Under the pieces are notes generated by a model that worked only from the letters and a program-made list of their open reading frames with translations, searched no databases and was not told where the DNA came from. From positions 62,001 to 126,000 of the forward strand of contig NZ_CP011402.1 in the NCBI RefSeq assembly GCF_001643775.1: DNA of 64,000 nucleotides, in the 5' to 3' direction. This stretch comes from Denitrobacterium detoxificans (GTDB lineage: Bacteria > Actinomycetota > Coriobacteriia > Coriobacteriales > Eggerthellaceae). Positions 30,657 to 38,628 of this stretch are shown in pieces. Numbering within the stretch: position 1 is the stretch's first letter; the number at the start of each line of letters is the position of its first letter. The translations under genes and the position numbers were made by a program.

Positions 30657-30980
30657 CCCGCTCGTTTTCGGCTGAGCCGAAAACTCGCCTTTTCGGGTTG
30701 GGGTGCTCCATCCCGCTCGCTTTCGCTTTGCGAAAGCTCGGCATCCCGGGTTGGGTTTGTGGCCCCGCTCGCTTTCGGCGGAGCCGAAAGCTCGCCGTTG
30801 CGGGTCGGGTTCGTGTTGTCCCGCTCGCTTTCGCGGGGCGAAAGCTCGCCGTCTCGGGTTGGGGCGATTGGGTCTCGCTCGCTTTCGCTTTGCGAAAGCT
30901 CGAGGCCTCGGGTTGAGGATTGCGTCCCGCTCGTTTTCGGCGTTGTCGAAAGCTCGCGTTGCGGGTTGGGTGGTTGTTTG
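30657..30980 (+). repeat. Tandem array of six hairpin units (about 52-56 bp)
   Basis: Six head-to-tail units each begin C(C/T)CGCTCG and carry a stem-loop of the form CTTTCG..loop..CGAAAG, then a CGGGTTGGG-like tail. Stems change on both sides together: CGTTTTCGGC pairs with GCCGAAAACT in unit 1, while units 2 and 5 use CTTTCGC/GCGAAAG and unit 3 uses CTTTCGGC/GCCGAAAG. Unit 6 has a weaker pairing. The array abuts the end of the MDR oxidoreductase gene. Confidence 0.8.
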
Positions 30981-30987
30981 ATTGCCC

Positions 30988-31965
30988 TTAGTCGTGCACG
31001 ATGACGATTTTGCCGCCGGTGCCGGCGTCTTGTTGGGCGAGGGCAGAGGGGAGGTCGGTGAAGGGGAACGCGGTGTTGTAGAGGGGGCGCAGGTTGTGGT
31101 CGCCCATGAAGGCGAACAGCGCGTCGAAGAGTTCTTGGGTGGGGTAGTTGCTGAAGTAGCCTGTTAGGTAGACGCCGTTGGGGATGTCCTTGATGGGGTC
31201 GAAATCGTTCAATGCATAAACGCCACCGAGTATGCCCGTCGAGCATACGATGCCGCCATGTTCCACGGTGCGTAGCGTATCGCGGAGGTCTCGTGGCCCC
31301 ACCAGGTCGAGCACCTTGTTCGCGCCCATTGCCTTGCCGGCTAGATGGCCTTCGTCGAGTATGGCTTCGTTAGCTCCTGCTTGGCGTAGCAGTTCCAACT
31401 TTGTAGTGCGGTGCGTCGTGGCCATTACCTTTACGCGCAGGGCCTTGGCTAGCTGGACTGCGGCGTACCCCAGCCCGCATGTCGCGCCGCGTACGAGGAG
31501 CGTATCGCCCAGTTCCAGCTGCAGGCATTCGAATAGCGATCCCCAAGCGGTTAGATACGTTTCGGGGAATGCTCCGAGTTCCGCCCACGGCCAGTCGATA
31601 TGGTCGGGGACGCGCATGATGTTCTTGCGGGGGAGCAGGGCGTACTCGGCGTACGATCCGTCGAATTCGCGGCCCATGCCGCCCATGCATGCCACCACGC
31701 GCTGATCTGCTTCAAGGTCGGTGTCGCCGGGGTTTGTCACCACGCCAGCGCATTCGATGCCGGGGACGACCGAAGGCGCAATCCATGGTTCGCCCATTTC
31801 CTCCAGGCGGACAAGTCGTTCAGCGTTGTTCAGGCCGAATGCCCTTATTTGCACGAGCGCCCATCCGGGTTTGACCTCGGGTACGGGTATCTCCGTTAGG
31901 CGTGCTTCGCTGCCAGGTGTCACGCGGTCGATTTTGAGCGCGCTCATGGTCTTGGGGATGTGCAT
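30988..31965 (-). CDS. MDR-family NAD(P)H:quinone oxidoreductase-like protein
   Basis: 325-residue zinc-independent medium-chain dehydrogenase/reductase. The N-terminal GroES-like domain contains GIECAGVV; the Rossmann domain has GATCGLGYAAVQLAKA at about 150-165, the cofactor motif of quinone oxidoreductase-like MDRs. Zinc-ligand cysteines of alcohol dehydrogenases are not evident. The start was placed at the ATG of MHIPKTM because AAGGAG lies 6 bases before it; the frame is open upstream only through the radical SAM gene. It follows the radical SAM gene by 50 bases, making it the third gene of the RiPP operon. HxlR regulators often control such reductases, so it could be a tailoring enzyme or a quinone/electrophile defence gene. 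Confidence 0.88.
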   Translation of the reverse strand: MHIPKTMSALKIDRVTPGSEARLTEIPVPEVKPGWALVQIRAFGLNNAERLVRLEEMGEPWIAPSVVPGIECAGVVTNPGDTDLEADQRVVACMGGMGREFDGSYAEYALLPRKNIMRVPDHIDWPWAELGAFPETYLTAWGSLFECLQLELGDTLLVRGATCGLGYAAVQLAKALRVKVMATTHRTTKLELLRQAGANEAILDEGHLAGKAMGANKVLDLVGPRDLRDTLRTVEHGGIVCSTGILGGVYALNDFDPIKDIPNGVYLTGYFSNYPTQELFDALFAFMGDHNLRPLYNTAFPFTDLPSALAQQDAGTGGKIVIVHD

Positions 31966-32015
31966 TGCAGGCTCCTTGTTCGTGCGGGTCATGCAATTAC
32001 GGTCATTACGCTGGG

Positions 32016-33080
32016 TTATGCAACGTGGGTCGATGGAGTATCTTCCAGGTCCTTCCAGCATTGCGGGTCGGGCGCGTACATGTTGCCCGTGTAGCCAGCG
32101 GCTACGGCGGGGCAGCCCCTGCACCAGCCGAGCAGTTCGCAGTGTGCGCACTTCTCGAAGCGGTCGAAATCGCGAAGCGCTTCCATCTTGTCCCCTAGGA
32201 AGATGTCGCGCGGATGCTCCTCTAGTACGTTTCCGACCAGGCTTTCCATGCGGCGACATCCATATACGTCGCCGGTGGGCGTTATCGTCATGTGGCCCGT
32301 TGCGCAGTGGCATCCATCGTAGATGCCGTTCGGTTCTGCGTTTTCGGGAATGCGGAAGCGTCCCTGCTCCCATTCCAGCAACGTCCATAGGTGGTCCTTG
32401 CGTTGGAACGTGGTGGCGCATCCGGCTGCTTCATGGGCGTCGATGCGTTTTTGGCAGCGCAGCAGGAAGTCGCGGTACGCAAGAGGCTCGATGTGGAACT
32501 CGTCGCGGCGCTCGCCCGACGTGGGGCAGTAACGTCCGAATGCGTATACGCTTACGTTACGCTCGGCCATGAGGTCGATGAGGTCGGGAATCTCGTCCAT
32601 GTTCGCCGACGATACGGTGGTCATGACGGCGGTCCAAATGCCCGCCTCGTTCAGCAAATCGATGGCGTCGAGCGTGCACGCGAACGAACCCGGCATGCGG
32701 AAATCGTCGTGTGTGCGTTCCAGGCCATCGAGCGAGAGCTGGTACTTACGGCACCCGAGGGCTTTCAGGCGAGCGCAAACGCTGGGCGTGAGATGGAAGG
32801 GGTTTCCCATAATCGCCCACCGCACGCCTGCATTGTGCAGCAGTTCCGCGATGCGCCAAAAGTCGGGATGCAGCAGCGGATCGCCGCCCGTTAGGTAGAA
32901 GTACGGCTCGCGGTTGAATGCTTCGCACATTTCAACGCACTGCTCGAATACGCTCACCACTTTGCTGTAGGGCATGCTCTCGAGGTGGGTGCATGCGCCC
33001 TCGGCGAAAATGTAGCAGTGCTTGCAGCGCTGGTCGCACTCGTCGGTTATGTGCCACTGTATGGCGAAGCTTGGTTTCAT
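32016..33080 (-). CDS. Radical SAM/SPASM peptide-maturase
   Basis: 354 residues. The radical SAM core has the cluster motif CDQRCKHC (Cys15, 19, 22), the SAM-binding GGDPLLHPD and the LSLDG strand. A SPASM-type C-terminus carries many cysteines (GCHC, YGCRRME, KCAHCELLGWCRGCP, and QC near the end) for auxiliary iron-sulfur clusters. This architecture is that of sactipeptide/ranthipeptide maturases. The gene begins 63 bases after a 63-residue Cys-repeat peptide, and AGGAGG precedes the ATG by 4 bases. Predicted role: installing thioether crosslinks in that peptide. The specific residue chemistry is inferred from the precursor, not seen in the enzyme. Confidence 0.88.
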   Translation of the reverse strand: MKPSFAIQWHITDECDQRCKHCYIFAEGACTHLESMPYSKVVSVFEQCVEMCEAFNREPYFYLTGGDPLLHPDFWRIAELLHNAGVRWAIMGNPFHLTPSVCARLKALGCRKYQLSLDGLERTHDDFRMPGSFACTLDAIDLLNEAGIWTAVMTTVSSANMDEIPDLIDLMAERNVSVYAFGRYCPTSGERRDEFHIEPLAYRDFLLRCQKRIDAHEAAGCATTFQRKDHLWTLLEWEQGRFRIPENAEPNGIYDGCHCATGHMTITPTGDVYGCRRMESLVGNVLEEHPRDIFLGDKMEALRDFDRFEKCAHCELLGWCRGCPAVAAGYTGNMYAPDPQCWKDLEDTPSTHVA

Positions 33081-33099
33081 CGTTCCTCCTGGGGAAAAC

Positions 33100-33132
33100 G
33101 GCGCGCCGTTGTGGCTTTGGCAGCGGCGCGCC
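33100..33132 (-). terminator. GC-rich hairpin between precursor peptide and maturase genes
   Basis: Perfect 9-bp arms (GGCGCGCCG at 33100-33108, complement at 33124-33132) with no T-run. It sits between the peptide stop and the maturase start, a position typical of attenuating or mRNA-stabilising hairpins that keep maturase below precursor level. Confidence 0.55.
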
Positions 33133-33143
33133 CACCTTCCTGC

Positions 33144-33335
33144 CTACTGGGGGTCTGCGCTGCCGCAGCCGCCAGACTTCGGGTCGGCCGAGCCGCAGCC
33201 CGCCCATGCCGGATCGGCGCTGCCGCAGCCGCCGGACTTGGGGTCTGCGCTGCCGCATCCGCTCCACTTCGGGTCTGCGCTACCGCAGCCGCCAGAGATG
33301 CCCCAGAGGGCTACGCGCTTCAGGTTTTTGCTCAT
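33144..33335 (-). CDS. RiPP precursor peptide with five CGSADP repeats
   Basis: 63 residues. A short leader (MSKNLKRVALWGISGG, 16 residues) is followed by five ten-residue repeats of the form C-G-S-A-D-P-(K/A)-(W/S)-(S/G/A)-G, the last ending DPQ. Each repeat holds one Cys with Asp at C+4 (C-x3-D). The start was fixed by AGGAGG 6 bases before the ATG; longer in-frame starts run into the promoter. It is encoded directly upstream of a radical SAM/SPASM enzyme. The C-x3-D spacing is that of freyrasin-type ranthipeptides, where a radical SAM enzyme links Cys sulfur to the Asp beta-carbon. No dedicated protease or exporter gene is adjacent. Confidence 0.85.
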   Translation of the reverse strand: MSKNLKRVALWGISGGCGSADPKWSGCGSADPKSGGCGSADPAWAGCGSADPKSGGCGSADPQ

Positions 33336-33404
33336 GTCATGCCTCCTGATCGGTTGCTGCCCCTCCCTGCGAGGGGCTTGTCTTAACCGTACGGGGCGAG
33401 TGTT

Positions 33405-33433
33405 TTGACCACAAGAACGCACTAATCTATTAT
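33405..33433 (+). promoter_or_regulatory. hxlR promoter
   Basis: TTGACC (33405-33410), 17-base spacer, TATTAT (33428-33433). The predicted start near 33440 falls inside the dyad at 33434-33454. Confidence 0.65.
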
Positions 33434-33454
33434 GTACTTACAAAAAGTAAGTAC
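33434..33454. promoter_or_regulatory. HxlR-type operator: GTACTTAC-N5-GTAAGTAC
   Basis: Perfect 8-bp inverted arms with an AAAAA centre, between the divergent hxlR and RiPP precursor genes and overlapping the predicted hxlR transcription start. Dyads of this size and TAC..GTA content are typical of HxlR/YodB-like regulators. Confidence 0.7.
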
Positions 33455-33476
33455 CCCTCCGAACGGAAGGTTAATG

Positions 33477-33812
33477 ATGCTCACTGTAGACGAGCTTCCC
33501 GACTGCCCCGTTGCCACCACGCTGCGCCTCATCGGCAACAAATGGAAGATCCTCATCATTCAGCGCCTGCTCGATCGCGCCTATCGCTTCAACGAGCTGT
33601 GTCGTTCCATCGATGGTCTTTCCGAGAAAGTGCTTACCGACAATCTGAAGGCGCTCGAACGCGACGGCATCATTACGCGTACGGTATATCCCGAGGTCCC
33701 CGTGCGCGTCGAATACGCTCTTTCCCCTGTTGGCAACTCCATGCGCCCCATCATCGCGAGCATGCAGGAATGGGGCCTTGGCTATCAGGAGACCGTGCGC
33801 AAGAGTTCGTAA
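33477..33812 (+). CDS. HxlR-family transcriptional regulator
   Basis: About 111 residues, one winged-HTH domain of the HxlR family: CPVATTLRLIGNKWKILIIQRL at the start, then RFNELCRSIDGLSEKVLTDNLKALERDGII (recognition helix) and the wing RVEYALSPVG. An early Cys (DCPV) is the conserved redox- or electrophile-reactive position in many HxlR proteins. An upstream in-frame ATG (33432) lies inside the operator, so the start was set at 33477, 6 bases after GGAAGG; 33474 is possible. Divergent from the RiPP precursor, it is the likely regulator of that operon and of itself. Confidence 0.9.
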   Translation: MLTVDELPDCPVATTLRLIGNKWKILIIQRLLDRAYRFNELCRSIDGLSEKVLTDNLKALERDGIITRTVYPEVPVRVEYALSPVGNSMRPIIASMQEWGLGYQETVRKSS

Positions 33813-33924
33813 TTCCCGGGCGCCCCATTCGCTTTAGCATCGTGCAAGCTTGCGGAATGCCGTTGGCGGTTTGGCGGAGTATACTTAGCCAAAGGGTTAG
33901 GCGGAGTTTTCGAAAGGGGACGGC

Positions 33925-34347
33925 ATGAAGAAATTCATCCAGGAATTCAAGGAGTTCGCTTCTCAGGGCAATGTGATGGACATGGCCGTTGGCATCATCA
34001 TCGGCGGCGCGTTCACCAGCATCGTCTCGTCGCTCGTTAGCGATGTCGTCATGCCCGTCATTTCGTTGGTTACCGGTGGCATCGATTATTCGGCCATGAA
34101 GGTTACCTTGGGCACGGGTGCCAATGCGGCTTCCATCAACTACGGCTCCTTCATCAATGCCGTTATTACGTTCCTGCTCGTTGCGCTGGTTGTGTTCTTC
34201 CTGGTGAAGGGCATAGCCAAGATGAAGGGCATCGCGAGCAAGGAAGAGGAAGAAGCCCCGACCACGAAGACGTGTCCCTTCTGCAAAGAAGAGGTGGCCA
34301 TCGAAGCCACGCGCTGCCCGCATTGCACGAGCGAGCTTTCCGAGTAG
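33925..34347 (+). CDS. mscL: Large-conductance mechanosensitive channel MscL with C-terminal zinc ribbon
   Basis: Pentameric osmotic safety valve of the plasma membrane. 140 residues: amphipathic N-terminus (FIQEFKEFASQGNVMDMAVG), TM1 (VGIIIGGAFTSIVSSLVSDVVMP), periplasmic loop, TM2 (AVITFLLVALVVFFLVKGI). Instead of ending after the usual cytoplasmic helix, it carries a zinc-ribbon-like tail with two CxxC pairs (CPFC and CPHC). Zinc-ribbon tails occur on some actinobacterial and other MscL proteins. The start follows GAAAGGGGAC. A good terminator follows. Confidence 0.96.
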   Translation: MKKFIQEFKEFASQGNVMDMAVGIIIGGAFTSIVSSLVSDVVMPVISLVTGGIDYSAMKVTLGTGANAASINYGSFINAVITFLLVALVVFFLVKGIAKMKGIASKEEEEAPTTKTCPFCKEEVAIEATRCPHCTSELSE

Positions 34348-34368
34348 CGACCGACACATAGAATAGCG

Positions 34369-34404
34369 CGCCCCACCTTGCCAGTGGCAGGGTGGGGCGT
34401 TTTG
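34369..34404 (+). terminator. Terminator of mscL
   Basis: 14-bp stem (34369-34382 with 34386-34399, one G-T pair) and 3-base loop followed by TTTT; usable also for the minus-strand yigZ gene ending at 34422. Confidence 0.85.
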
Positions 34405-34421
34405 CATTTTGGTGATTGTTG

Positions 34422-35054
34422 CTAGAAGCTGGCGTCGAAGGGTTCGGTCACGCTGAAGCATTCTTGCCCGCGGCAGAGCTCGCGGAGCTTCTGCAGCAGC
34501 GGCTCCTGCGTGCCGTTGAGCATGCGCAAGCGCACGGTGACTTCGCTTGTGTAGCTGGTGTCGACCGTCTTTGCTCCCGCCGCTGCCGCGATGTGCGCAA
34601 GCTGGTCGTGCAGCGTGTAGGGAATGGTGACTTCGATGTCGACGCAGCTGGAAATGACGGCGATGGTGGCGGTCTGAACGGCCTCCTGCGTAGCCTGCGT
34701 GTAGGCGCGCACGAGCCCGCCCGTTCCCAGCAGCGTGCCTCCGAAGTAGCGCGTGACCACGCATACCACGTTTGTGAGCTCGGCGCCTTGCAGCACCTGC
34801 AGCGTGGGCATACCCGCGGTTTTCTGTGGTTCTCCGTCGTCGGAATAGCGCACGCGGGGCATACCGCCGTCCTCGGCGCGAATGATGTACGCGTATACGT
34901 TGTGTCGCGCCATGCGATTGGCGGCCTTGATTTCCTCTAGGAACGCGAGCGCTTCCTCTTCGGAGTCGACATGGGCGAGCTGGCCGATGAAGCGGCTTTT
35001 CTTCGCTTCGATTTCGGCCGTGGCACGCCCCTCTATGGTCTTGTAGCCTTCCAC
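34422..35054 (-). CDS. YigZ/IMPACT family protein
   Basis: 210 residues, UPF0029/IMPACT family (YigZ, YvyE). Family core: KKSRFIGQLAHV, ANRMARHNVYAYII, SDDGEPQKTAGMPTLQVL and VTRYFGGTLLGTGGLVRAY, then a C-terminal DUF1949-like ferredoxin fold. Bacterial members fold like EF-G domain IV, and their cellular role is not settled. It ends 17 bases from the mscL terminator. The gene upstream on the same strand (alcohol dehydrogenase) ends at 35069, only 14 bases away, so the two may be co-transcribed. Confidence 0.92.
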   Translation of the reverse strand: MEGYKTIEGRATAEIEAKKSRFIGQLAHVDSEEEALAFLEEIKAANRMARHNVYAYIIRAEDGGMPRVRYSDDGEPQKTAGMPTLQVLQGAELTNVVCVVTRYFGGTLLGTGGLVRAYTQATQEAVQTATIAVISSCVDIEVTIPYTLHDQLAHIAAAAGAKTVDTSYTSEVTVRLRMLNGTQEPLLQKLRELCRGQECFSVTEPFDASF

Positions 35055-35068
35055 GTTCGGTGCGGCAC

Positions 35069-36244
35069 CTAGTCCAGCGCGATCTTGTAGATCTCGCGGG
35101 CGTCGTCCATGGTCAGCTTCATGAAGCTGCCGAACACCTCGCCCTTGTTCGCGCGCAGCGTGGGGATCATCTTCTCGATGTCCTCCTCGTGAACGCCCAG
35201 TTCATCGAGCGTGGTGGGCATGCCCAGGCTGGCGAAGAACGCGCGCGTGGCGTCGATGGCGTTGTAGGCGTCGGCGTCGACATCGCCCGTGGGTACCAGG
35301 CCGAACACTTCGGCGCCGTACTGGATGAAGCGCTGCGGATTCTCGCTGTACACGTATTCCATCCAGGCGGGGAACATTACAGCCAGACCAGCGCCATGCG
35401 TGATGCTGGTGTTCAGCGCGGAAAGCTCATGCTCCAGGCCATGGGTGGCCCAGTCTTCGTGACGGCCCATGCCCGCAAGGCCCTGATGGCACAGCATGCC
35501 AGCCCACATGATGTTCGCGCGGGCGTCGTAGTTTTCCGGGTCTACCAGCACGCGGGGCGCTTCGGCGCGAATGGTCTTCATGAGCGACATGTTCAGGTTG
35601 TCGGTGACGGGCACGTTGCCCACGTCATCGAAGAAGCGTTCCAGCAGGTGGCAGTACATATCGGTAATGCCCGCAGCCGTCTGATACGCGGGGAGCGTGA
35701 ACGTGAGCTCGGGGTTCATGAAGGCGATCTTGGGGCGCATTTCGTTGCGGCCGTAGCCCGTCTTGCGGCCCAGCTCGTCGTTGCTGATGACGCTGTTCTT
35801 GGAGCCTTCGCTTCCGGCGGCGGGAATGGTGAGCACCACGGCGATGGGCAGTACGCCTTCCGGATCCTGCTTCGTCTCGTAGAAATCCCACACGTCGCCG
35901 TCGTAGCAGGCACCCAGCGCCGTTGCCTTGGCGGAGTCGATGACCGAGCCGCCGCCCACGGCGAGCACCCAGTCGATGCCCTGTTCTTTGCAGATGGCAA
36001 CGCCTTCGCGCACGAGCCCGATTTCCGGGTTGGCGCGCACGCCGCCCAGTTCGACGTACTCCACGCCAGCTGCGGAAAGCGATGCCTCGACGCGGTCGAT
36101 CAGGCCGCTCTTGCGAGCGCTTTGGCCGCCAAACGTGAGCAGCACCTTCTTCGCGCCGCGCTCCGCCAGCATGGGGCCAACCTTTTCTTCCGCGGCCTTG
36201 CCGAAGACGAAATGGGTGGGGGAGACGAATTCGAAGTTTTCCAT
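35069..36244 (-). CDS. Iron-containing alcohol dehydrogenase (BDH-like)
   Basis: About 391 residues, group III metal-dependent alcohol dehydrogenase of the NADPH butanol-dehydrogenase (YqhD/BdhA) type. Visible: GGQSARKSG and VLAVGGGSVIDSAKA (nucleotide binding), AAGITDMYCHLLER and the metal-site histidines in EDWATHGLEHELSA and THGAGLAVMFPAW. It reduces aldehydes or oxidises alcohols; the physiological substrate is unknown. The start was set at MENFEF because AAGGAAA sits 6 bases before it; an ATG five codons upstream is weaker. In YqhD-like enzymes the coenzyme motif GGGS favours NADPH. Confidence 0.92.
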   Translation of the reverse strand: MENFEFVSPTHFVFGKAAEEKVGPMLAERGAKKVLLTFGGQSARKSGLIDRVEASLSAAGVEYVELGGVRANPEIGLVREGVAICKEQGIDWVLAVGGGSVIDSAKATALGACYDGDVWDFYETKQDPEGVLPIAVVLTIPAAGSEGSKNSVISNDELGRKTGYGRNEMRPKIAFMNPELTFTLPAYQTAAGITDMYCHLLERFFDDVGNVPVTDNLNMSLMKTIRAEAPRVLVDPENYDARANIMWAGMLCHQGLAGMGRHEDWATHGLEHELSALNTSITHGAGLAVMFPAWMEYVYSENPQRFIQYGAEVFGLVPTGDVDADAYNAIDATRAFFASLGMPTTLDELGVHEEDIEKMIPTLRANKGEVFGSFMKLTMDDAREIYKIALD

Positions 36245-36432
36245 ACGTTTCCTTTCCATGAGGTTTGCGTATCAGTATAGCCGCCGCGCTTGGCGTGTCG
36301 GCTGGGTGTTGCGGTGTTGGCATATTACACTCGTTATTCGCATTTCCCGCTCCCAGGCGACGGGCAATCTTTGGGTGGGCGGTATAATGCGGCTATTGCT
36401 TTCGCAAAATATGAGGTGCAAGAGGAGGAGCG

Positions 36433-38625
36433 TTGGTTCTCGAGGTGGTTAGGGAATGTGGCTCTAGGGTCCGAAAGCTCCCCCTTCTCTCTTTGGCGTG
36501 CGCCGTTTCCGCGCTGTTCATCGCCGTGTATATCGAGTTGTTCCACGAGGCGTGCGTTGTGTCGCGCGGGGCTGCCAGCTATGGGTTGCTGGCAGGTGAA
36601 GTGACCCTGTCGGCCGTGCTGCATGTGCTCGCGCTTGCCCTTATTGCGTTCGTATTGTTCGAGGCCATCTCCCAGCAGCGCCGATTGCTTGCGTGGCTCT
36701 TTCGCCATCGCGTTGCCCTCTGCATCGGGGTCGTTGCGCTCTGCACGCTCGTGGGCCTGAGCGGGTCTTCGCTCGCGCAGTGGGACGTGCTTACCGGAAC
36801 GTCTCCGCGTGGCACGTTGCTGGGAATGTCGCGCGCCCTGCGCAGCGACGAATGGGCGGTGAACACGGTGTTCGCTGCTGCACAGCAGGGCACGGGCTTC
36901 CAGGCCTGGTCAACGGCCATCGCCGACGGCTCCGATGTCACGATGGTGTATGCCCAGCCGTGTTGGGCCCTCGCCACGCTCTTCCGTCCCTTCTTGTGGG
37001 GCTATCTCTTCTTCGGCTTCTCGCATGGCCTTGCGTTCTTCTGGTCGGCGCGTACGGCGGCGCTGTTCCTCGTGTCCCTGCAGATGGGGCTCCTTATCAC
37101 GCGGGATCGTCGTGGCCTGAGCTTTGCCTTTGCGCTGCTCGTCACCTTCAGCCAGAGCGTGCAATGGTGGTATGCGGTGAACGGCACGGCCGAGCTTCTC
37201 ATCTTTGGACAGGGGCTCGTTCTCGTCCTCCATCACTTCCTGGAAAGCGAGCGCCTTTCCCGAAGGTGGATGTGGGCTGCCCTGCTTGCATGGCTTATCT
37301 GCTGCTTTGCGCTCATTCTCTACCCTGCATGGCAAGTGCCTGTTGCCTACGCATGTGGCGCGATGGGTGTGTGGCTGATCGTTCGACACGTTCGGTCGAA
37401 TCGCGCCCGCCCGTCCTTCCTCCGGTTCTATCTGCTGCCGCTCCTGTGCAGCATGCTGGTGTTCGCCGGTCTCGTGGGCATTGTGCTCTTCCAGGCGCAA
37501 GACGTCATTAGCGCCGTGCGATCCTCGCTGTATCCGGGTTCTCGATTCGAAACGGGCGGTGGCGTGCTTCGTTACCTGTTCGGATGGGGCTACGGTCTCT
37601 TCACGCCCATTGCCGAAGCCGACTTCATGCCCGCCGATGGCAGCATGAACGCATGCGAGTATGTGAGCATGTTTGGCTTGTTCCCCTTGGGGATAATCGT
37701 TGCGATCGTGCAGCTGGTACGCAAGCGCGATGGCCTGCTCATTGCAGTGCTTGCGGTGTACGCGTTTTTGGCGGCGTACGGCATCATCGGATTCCCCGGA
37801 TGGCTCGCGCGCATCAGCCTGCTCAGCAACGTCACGTTCACGCGTCTTTTGCTCGTGCTGTCGTTTCTCGATATCGTTCTGCTCATGCGTTCGCTGGCTC
37901 TTGCAGCACAGGGGGAGGCCCCTGCGCAACCGCGTCCCTTTGCATGGGCGGTCGTTCTTGGGGCGAGCGCCCTTTTCACCGTGGTCATTGCGTTTTGCAC
38001 GTTGCAGACGATTACGGCGAACAAGCGCATGCTGTTCATGGGCTTGATGGCCTTGCTCGTCTTCGTTTGGGTCGTCGTGGTGCTTGCGGTTATGTTTGCG
38101 CGTGGGCGAAAGGCTCTGCATGAGGGTGCTTGCGTAGCCGTGCTTGCCTGTGCCATTGCGCTGCCTGGCTTGTGCGTTAATCCTCTTCAGCTGGGCGCCG
38201 ATTCGCTTACGGATAGCGCCATCGGCAACGTGGCATCTCAGATTCAGGAACAGGAAGCCGGCACGTGGATTGCCGATGCGCCGTGGCAATCGCAGCTCGT
38301 CATTGCTCAGGGCATTCCGTGTCCTGCGGGCGTTTCCACCTACCCCCATATTTCATACTGGAGCACCATCGACCCTGATGGAAGCTTTGTTGATGCGTAT
38401 AACCGATATGCGTGGATAGCTATTGAGGCCACGGATGGCGCGTGCGAATTCGAGACGACGCGTGCCGACTGCTTCACGGCGCGCCTTGCCCTGGCCGACG
38501 CGCGTGCGCTGGGCGTGAGCTACTGGCTCACGTCTTCCGACCTGATAGCGCTGGCAGGGTCGTCCGATGCTCCGCAGCTCGTTGGATCCGTCGAGGGGAC
38601 CGATCTCAAGGTGTACAAGCTGTAG
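36433..38625 (+). CDS. Large multi-pass membrane protein, GT-C-like (DUF7657-type)
   Basis: 730 residues with about 12-14 hydrophobic helices and a C-terminal extracytoplasmic segment of about 130 residues (from SLTDSAIGNVASQIQEQ). After the second helix is RGTLLGMSRALRSDEWAVNT, an Asp/Glu-containing first outer loop as in GT-C glycosyltransferases and YfhO-like proteins, and further on SQSVQWWYAVNGTAELLIF. I cannot name a substrate; transfer of sugars from lipid carriers is one possibility. The start is a TTG five bases after GAGGAGG; no ATG is near. A TATAAT at 36383-36388 without a good -35 is the likely promoter. Confidence 0.75.
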   Translation: MVLEVVRECGSRVRKLPLLSLACAVSALFIAVYIELFHEACVVSRGAASYGLLAGEVTLSAVLHVLALALIAFVLFEAISQQRRLLAWLFRHRVALCIGVVALCTLVGLSGSSLAQWDVLTGTSPRGTLLGMSRALRSDEWAVNTVFAAAQQGTGFQAWSTAIADGSDVTMVYAQPCWALATLFRPFLWGYLFFGFSHGLAFFWSARTAALFLVSLQMGLLITRDRRGLSFAFALLVTFSQSVQWWYAVNGTAELLIFGQGLVLVLHHFLESERLSRRWMWAALLAWLICCFALILYPAWQVPVAYACGAMGVWLIVRHVRSNRARPSFLRFYLLPLLCSMLVFAGLVGIVLFQAQDVISAVRSSLYPGSRFETGGGVLRYLFGWGYGLFTPIAEADFMPADGSMNACEYVSMFGLFPLGIIVAIVQLVRKRDGLLIAVLAVYAFLAAYGIIGFPGWLARISLLSNVTFTRLLLVLSFLDIVLLMRSLALAAQGEAPAQPRPFAWAVVLGASALFTVVIAFCTLQTITANKRMLFMGLMALLVFVWVVVVLAVMFARGRKALHEGACVAVLACAIALPGLCVNPLQLGADSLTDSAIGNVASQIQEQEAGTWIADAPWQSQLVIAQGIPCPAGVSTYPHISYWSTIDPDGSFVDAYNRYAWIAIEATDGACEFETTRADCFTARLALADARALGVSYWLTSSDLIALAGSSDAPQLVGSVEGTDLKVYKL

Positions 38626-38628
38626 CGT

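Noticed and set aside
30237-31004. 255-codon plus-strand frame in the addB/MDR gap
   Set aside because: Low-complexity Ser/Arg/Pro translation of pyrimidine-rich DNA and tandem hairpins; no ribosome site, no domain.
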